In this document: in pieces, positions 62,088 through 64,000 of the stretch
How the letters are laid out: every line of letters begins with the position of its first letter
How positions within the stretch are numbered: the stretch's first letter is position 1
From: Flagellimonas flava
Lineage (GTDB): Bacteria > Bacteroidota > Bacteroidia > Flavobacteriales > Flavobacteriaceae
Length of the DNA: 64,000 bases
Assembly (NCBI RefSeq): GCF_900129665.1
Contig: NZ_FQWL01000001.1
Span: 310,001-374,000 of the forward strand
Reading direction: 5' to 3'
Translations under genes and position numbers: made by a program
Notes under the pieces: model-generated
Told to the model about the DNA's origin: nothing
Database searches by the model: none
What the model saw: only the letters and a program-made list of their open reading frames with translations

Positions 62088-64000
62088 TTAAATTGTAATA
62101 TTTACGCCAAATGTGTATACTCCCGGTATGGGATAGGTTTGGTTGTCCCTGCCATTTGGAACCTCTGGTGTGAAACCGTTATAGTCAAATAGTGTAAGAG
62201 GACGCTCAGCAGTTAGATAAAATCTAATCTTGGGATCGAAATCACCACCAAATTTTGGCAGGGTATACCCAAGGGTGACATTTTGCAATCGAATAAAATC
62301 CCCGTCCTCAACAAAAAAGCTGCTCAAAAACTGATTGCTCCAAGGATTTCTTATACCTCTTGCCGAAGGATAAGAATTTGAAGTACCCGCGCCATTCCAT
62401 CGGTTGATGGCAAAGTCCCTATCAATATTGGGATCAGGTGTCTGTCTGATTGCAAAGCGTCTTTGGTTGGCGATGACATTTCCGCCCTGACCAATGACAT
62501 TCAAATAAAAATCCCATGCTTTATAGTTCAGCCCTAGATTGAACCCAAAAGTATAGGTCGGGATATACGAACCTAAATCGACCCGATCTTGTGCGTCTAT
62601 CATCATGTCCCCATTGTGGTCCACAAACCTGAAATCACCCGGTTCAACCGTTAATCCATTTGCTATTGCCGTTTGCGCGGCAGGGTCATTTTGTATTTCT
62701 TCTGGTGTCTGATATACTCCAGCGACTTCAAGTCCGAAAAACGGATTTATGGTTCCCCCGACAACAGTTCTTTGGGCAAGATCACCTCCACTGGTCAAAT
62801 TCTCCTGACCTGCCAAATCGAGTACCTCGTTGTCCAAGGTTGCAAAGTTTGCTCCTATGGTATAACTAAAATCGTCAGAAACCTGTTTGTTCCAGTTCAG
62901 TACAATTTCAAACCCTGTGTTTCTTATTTCCCCAACATTTTGTCTTGTAGTTCCTGGTACCAGAAGTCTGGAAACCGGAATTACTGCGTCTCGGGTGTCT
63001 CTTTGAAAATAATCAGCTTCCAAAGACAGTTGATTGTCGAACAATCTGGCGGAGACACCAAAGTTTGTGCTTTCCGTCACTTCCCATTTTAGGGCCTCAA
63101 AGTCACTACTTGTTACCAAACCTGAAAACTGGGTATCCCCAAAAGCTGCGGTGACCTCCTCCGAGGTAATTCCACCAGAACTTGAGTCTACGTTGGCGTT
63201 ACCTGACTCTCCCCAAGTTGCCCGCAATTTTAAATAATTGAAAACCTTACTTTCAGGAAAAAAGGACTCCTCAGAAACGACCCAACCTGCACCTATGGCA
63301 GGAAAGTACCCCCATTTTTCCTGATACTTGTTGGTGCCGTCCGCTCTAAACGTTCCATAAAGAAGGTACTTGTCGTCAAAATTATATGCCACCCTTCCAA
63401 AGTAGGAGAAGAAGTATTCCCTAGATCCATCGTCTCCGGTGGCCCTATCCCCATCGCCACCTTCACTGACATCTATGGTATCCGATAAATCAATAAAGTA
63501 TGATTCTTCTCCTATACCTGGGCCGTTGGGGAAATTCAAGCCCGTGACCTCCAATTGTTCAAAAGAGCGATCCCTAAATGCTGTACCTCCCAAAAGGGTT
63601 AGATTGTGCTTGTCAAAACTGTCCGTATAGGTCAAAGTGTTGTCCCAGGTCTGTTCGGACAGTGTTTCATTTCTTTTTATCAAAGTGGCATTTTCTCTAA
63701 ATGCGTTTCCGTTACCGAAGAAAAATGGAAGTCGTACTTCTCTAACTTCAAGGGTTTCAAAGTTGTGATAATAAGCCGTTTTAAAGGTGAGCTTGTCAGG
63801 TACAAGTTGGTAGCTAAGATCAAGGGTTATCAAGGAATTTCTTCCTTTGTTTCTGTTCTCGGTGTTTTCCATTATAGGGAAAGGGTTTTGAGTGGCCCTG
63901 TATCCCAAATCCTGCGCATTGGCATACGGTCTGGGAAATGCGTCCGTTTTGGAAGGATCTAGAACGGGCATAACGGGTACCGCAAAATAAGCCAGTGCAA
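62088..64000 (-). CDS. SusC-type TonB-dependent receptor, cut by window edge
   Basis: C-terminal 637 or so codons of a SusC/RagA receptor; the reading frame stays open to the window end at 64000, so the signal, plug and early barrel are outside. Visible features are barrel strands and the family-typical GWVVSEESFFPES, LKLRATWGESGNAN, VGEIRNTGFEIVLNW, a DFRFVDHNGDMMIDAQDR segment, and the end PGVYTFGVNITI. It is the outer-membrane channel for the SusD encoded next (10-base gap) and the first visible gene of the beta-1,2-glucan-type PUL. Confidence 0.95.
   Translation of the reverse strand, partial: ALAYFAVPVMPVLDPSKTDAFPRPYANAQDLGYRATQNPFPIMENTENRNKGRNSLITLDLSYQLVPDKLTFKTAYYHNFETLEVREVRLPFFFGNGNAFRENATLIKRNETLSEQTWDNTLTYTDSFDKHNLTLLGGTAFRDRSFEQLEVTGLNFPNGPGIGEESYFIDLSDTIDVSEGGDGDRATGDDGSREYFFSYFGRVAYNFDDKYLLYGTFRADGTNKYQEKWGYFPAIGAGWVVSEESFFPESKVFNYLKLRATWGESGNANVDSSSGGITSEEVTAAFGDTQFSGLVTSSDFEALKWEVTESTNFGVSARLFDNQLSLEADYFQRDTRDAVIPVSRLLVPGTTRQNVGEIRNTGFEIVLNWNKQVSDDFSYTIGANFATLDNEVLDLAGQENLTSGGDLAQRTVVGGTINPFFGLEVAGVYQTPEEIQNDPAAQTAIANGLTVEPGDFRFVDHNGDMMIDAQDRVDLGSYIPTYTFGFNLGLNYKAWDFYLNVIGQGGNVIANQRRFAIRQTPDPNIDRDFAINRWNGAGTSNSYPSARGIRNPWSNQFLSSFFVEDGDFIRLQNVTLGYTLPKFGGDFDPKIRFYLTAERPLTLFDYNGFTPEVPNGRDNQTYPIPGVYTFGVNITI

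Overview
The window reads as a chromosomal stretch of a (probably marine) member of the Bacteroidota, most likely Flavobacteriaceae. The grounds are two SusC/SusD outer-membrane glycan-uptake pairs, an ECF-sigma/FecR pair feeding an STN-type SusC, many lipoproteins with short Cys lipoboxes, a triple-tyrosine/LuxR hybrid regulator, AT-rich intergenic DNA with TAnnTTTG-like promoter elements, and many PUL enzymes. Genus cannot be fixed from sequence alone. I see no tRNA, rRNA, CRISPR array, insertion sequence or phage gene.

Layout. (1) 22-13605 (+): ECF sigma factor, FecR anti-sigma, STN-SusC, SusD-like lipoprotein, a hairpin terminator, then an FG-GAP/ASPIC-UnbV lipoprotein and a DUF5107-TPR protein. 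The substrate is unknown. (2) 13656-21210 (-): a seven-gene operon transcribed as PQQ-type dehydrogenase/cytochrome c, amidohydrolase, BASS symporter, RraA-like protein, RidA, SelA/DgaE-like PLP enzyme, RidA lipoprotein. Nearly every enzyme carries an export signal, two of them Tat-like, so this looks like a deaminating catabolic route moved into the periplasm. (3) 21551-26781: CBM9-like lipoprotein and AraC regulator (-), divergent from a hydroxyproline-degradation set (+): Pyr4H2C deaminase-like DHDPS homologue, 2-oxoglutarate-semialdehyde dehydrogenase and hydroxyproline 2-epimerase. The D-hydroxyproline oxidase is missing.

(4) 27004-51098 (+): a beta-1,3(-1,6)-glucan (laminarin-type) locus. 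It has a one-piece membrane sensor/regulator, a clan GH-A glycosidase apparently fused to an outer-membrane-barrel-like C-terminus, two surface binding lipoproteins sharing a 174-residue module (three tandem copies in one), GH16, a sugar porter, a large GH94/GH149/GH161-like phosphorylase, a lipoprotein GH17, GH30, two GPH transporters around an unknown small membrane protein, and a cytoplasmic GH17. No SusC/SusD pair lies inside it. (5) 51126-64000 (-), convergent with region 4: a second PUL, transcribed SusC (cut by the window edge), SusD, double-LamG lipoprotein, two tandem GH144 enzymes, GH3, sulfatase, EEP hydrolase. GH144 plus GH3 points to beta-1,2-glucan, and the last two genes suggest a substituted polymer.

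Together the window is a nutrient-scavenging island: two complementary glucan degradation pathways meeting tail to tail, next to an amino-acid/imino-acid salvage region. The most unusual items are the Tat/Sec-exported PLP-RidA-RraA-amidohydrolase operon, the glycosidase-barrel fusion in a PUL without SusCD, the mosaic 522-bp tandem repeats, and the sulfatase/EEP pair in a GH144 locus.
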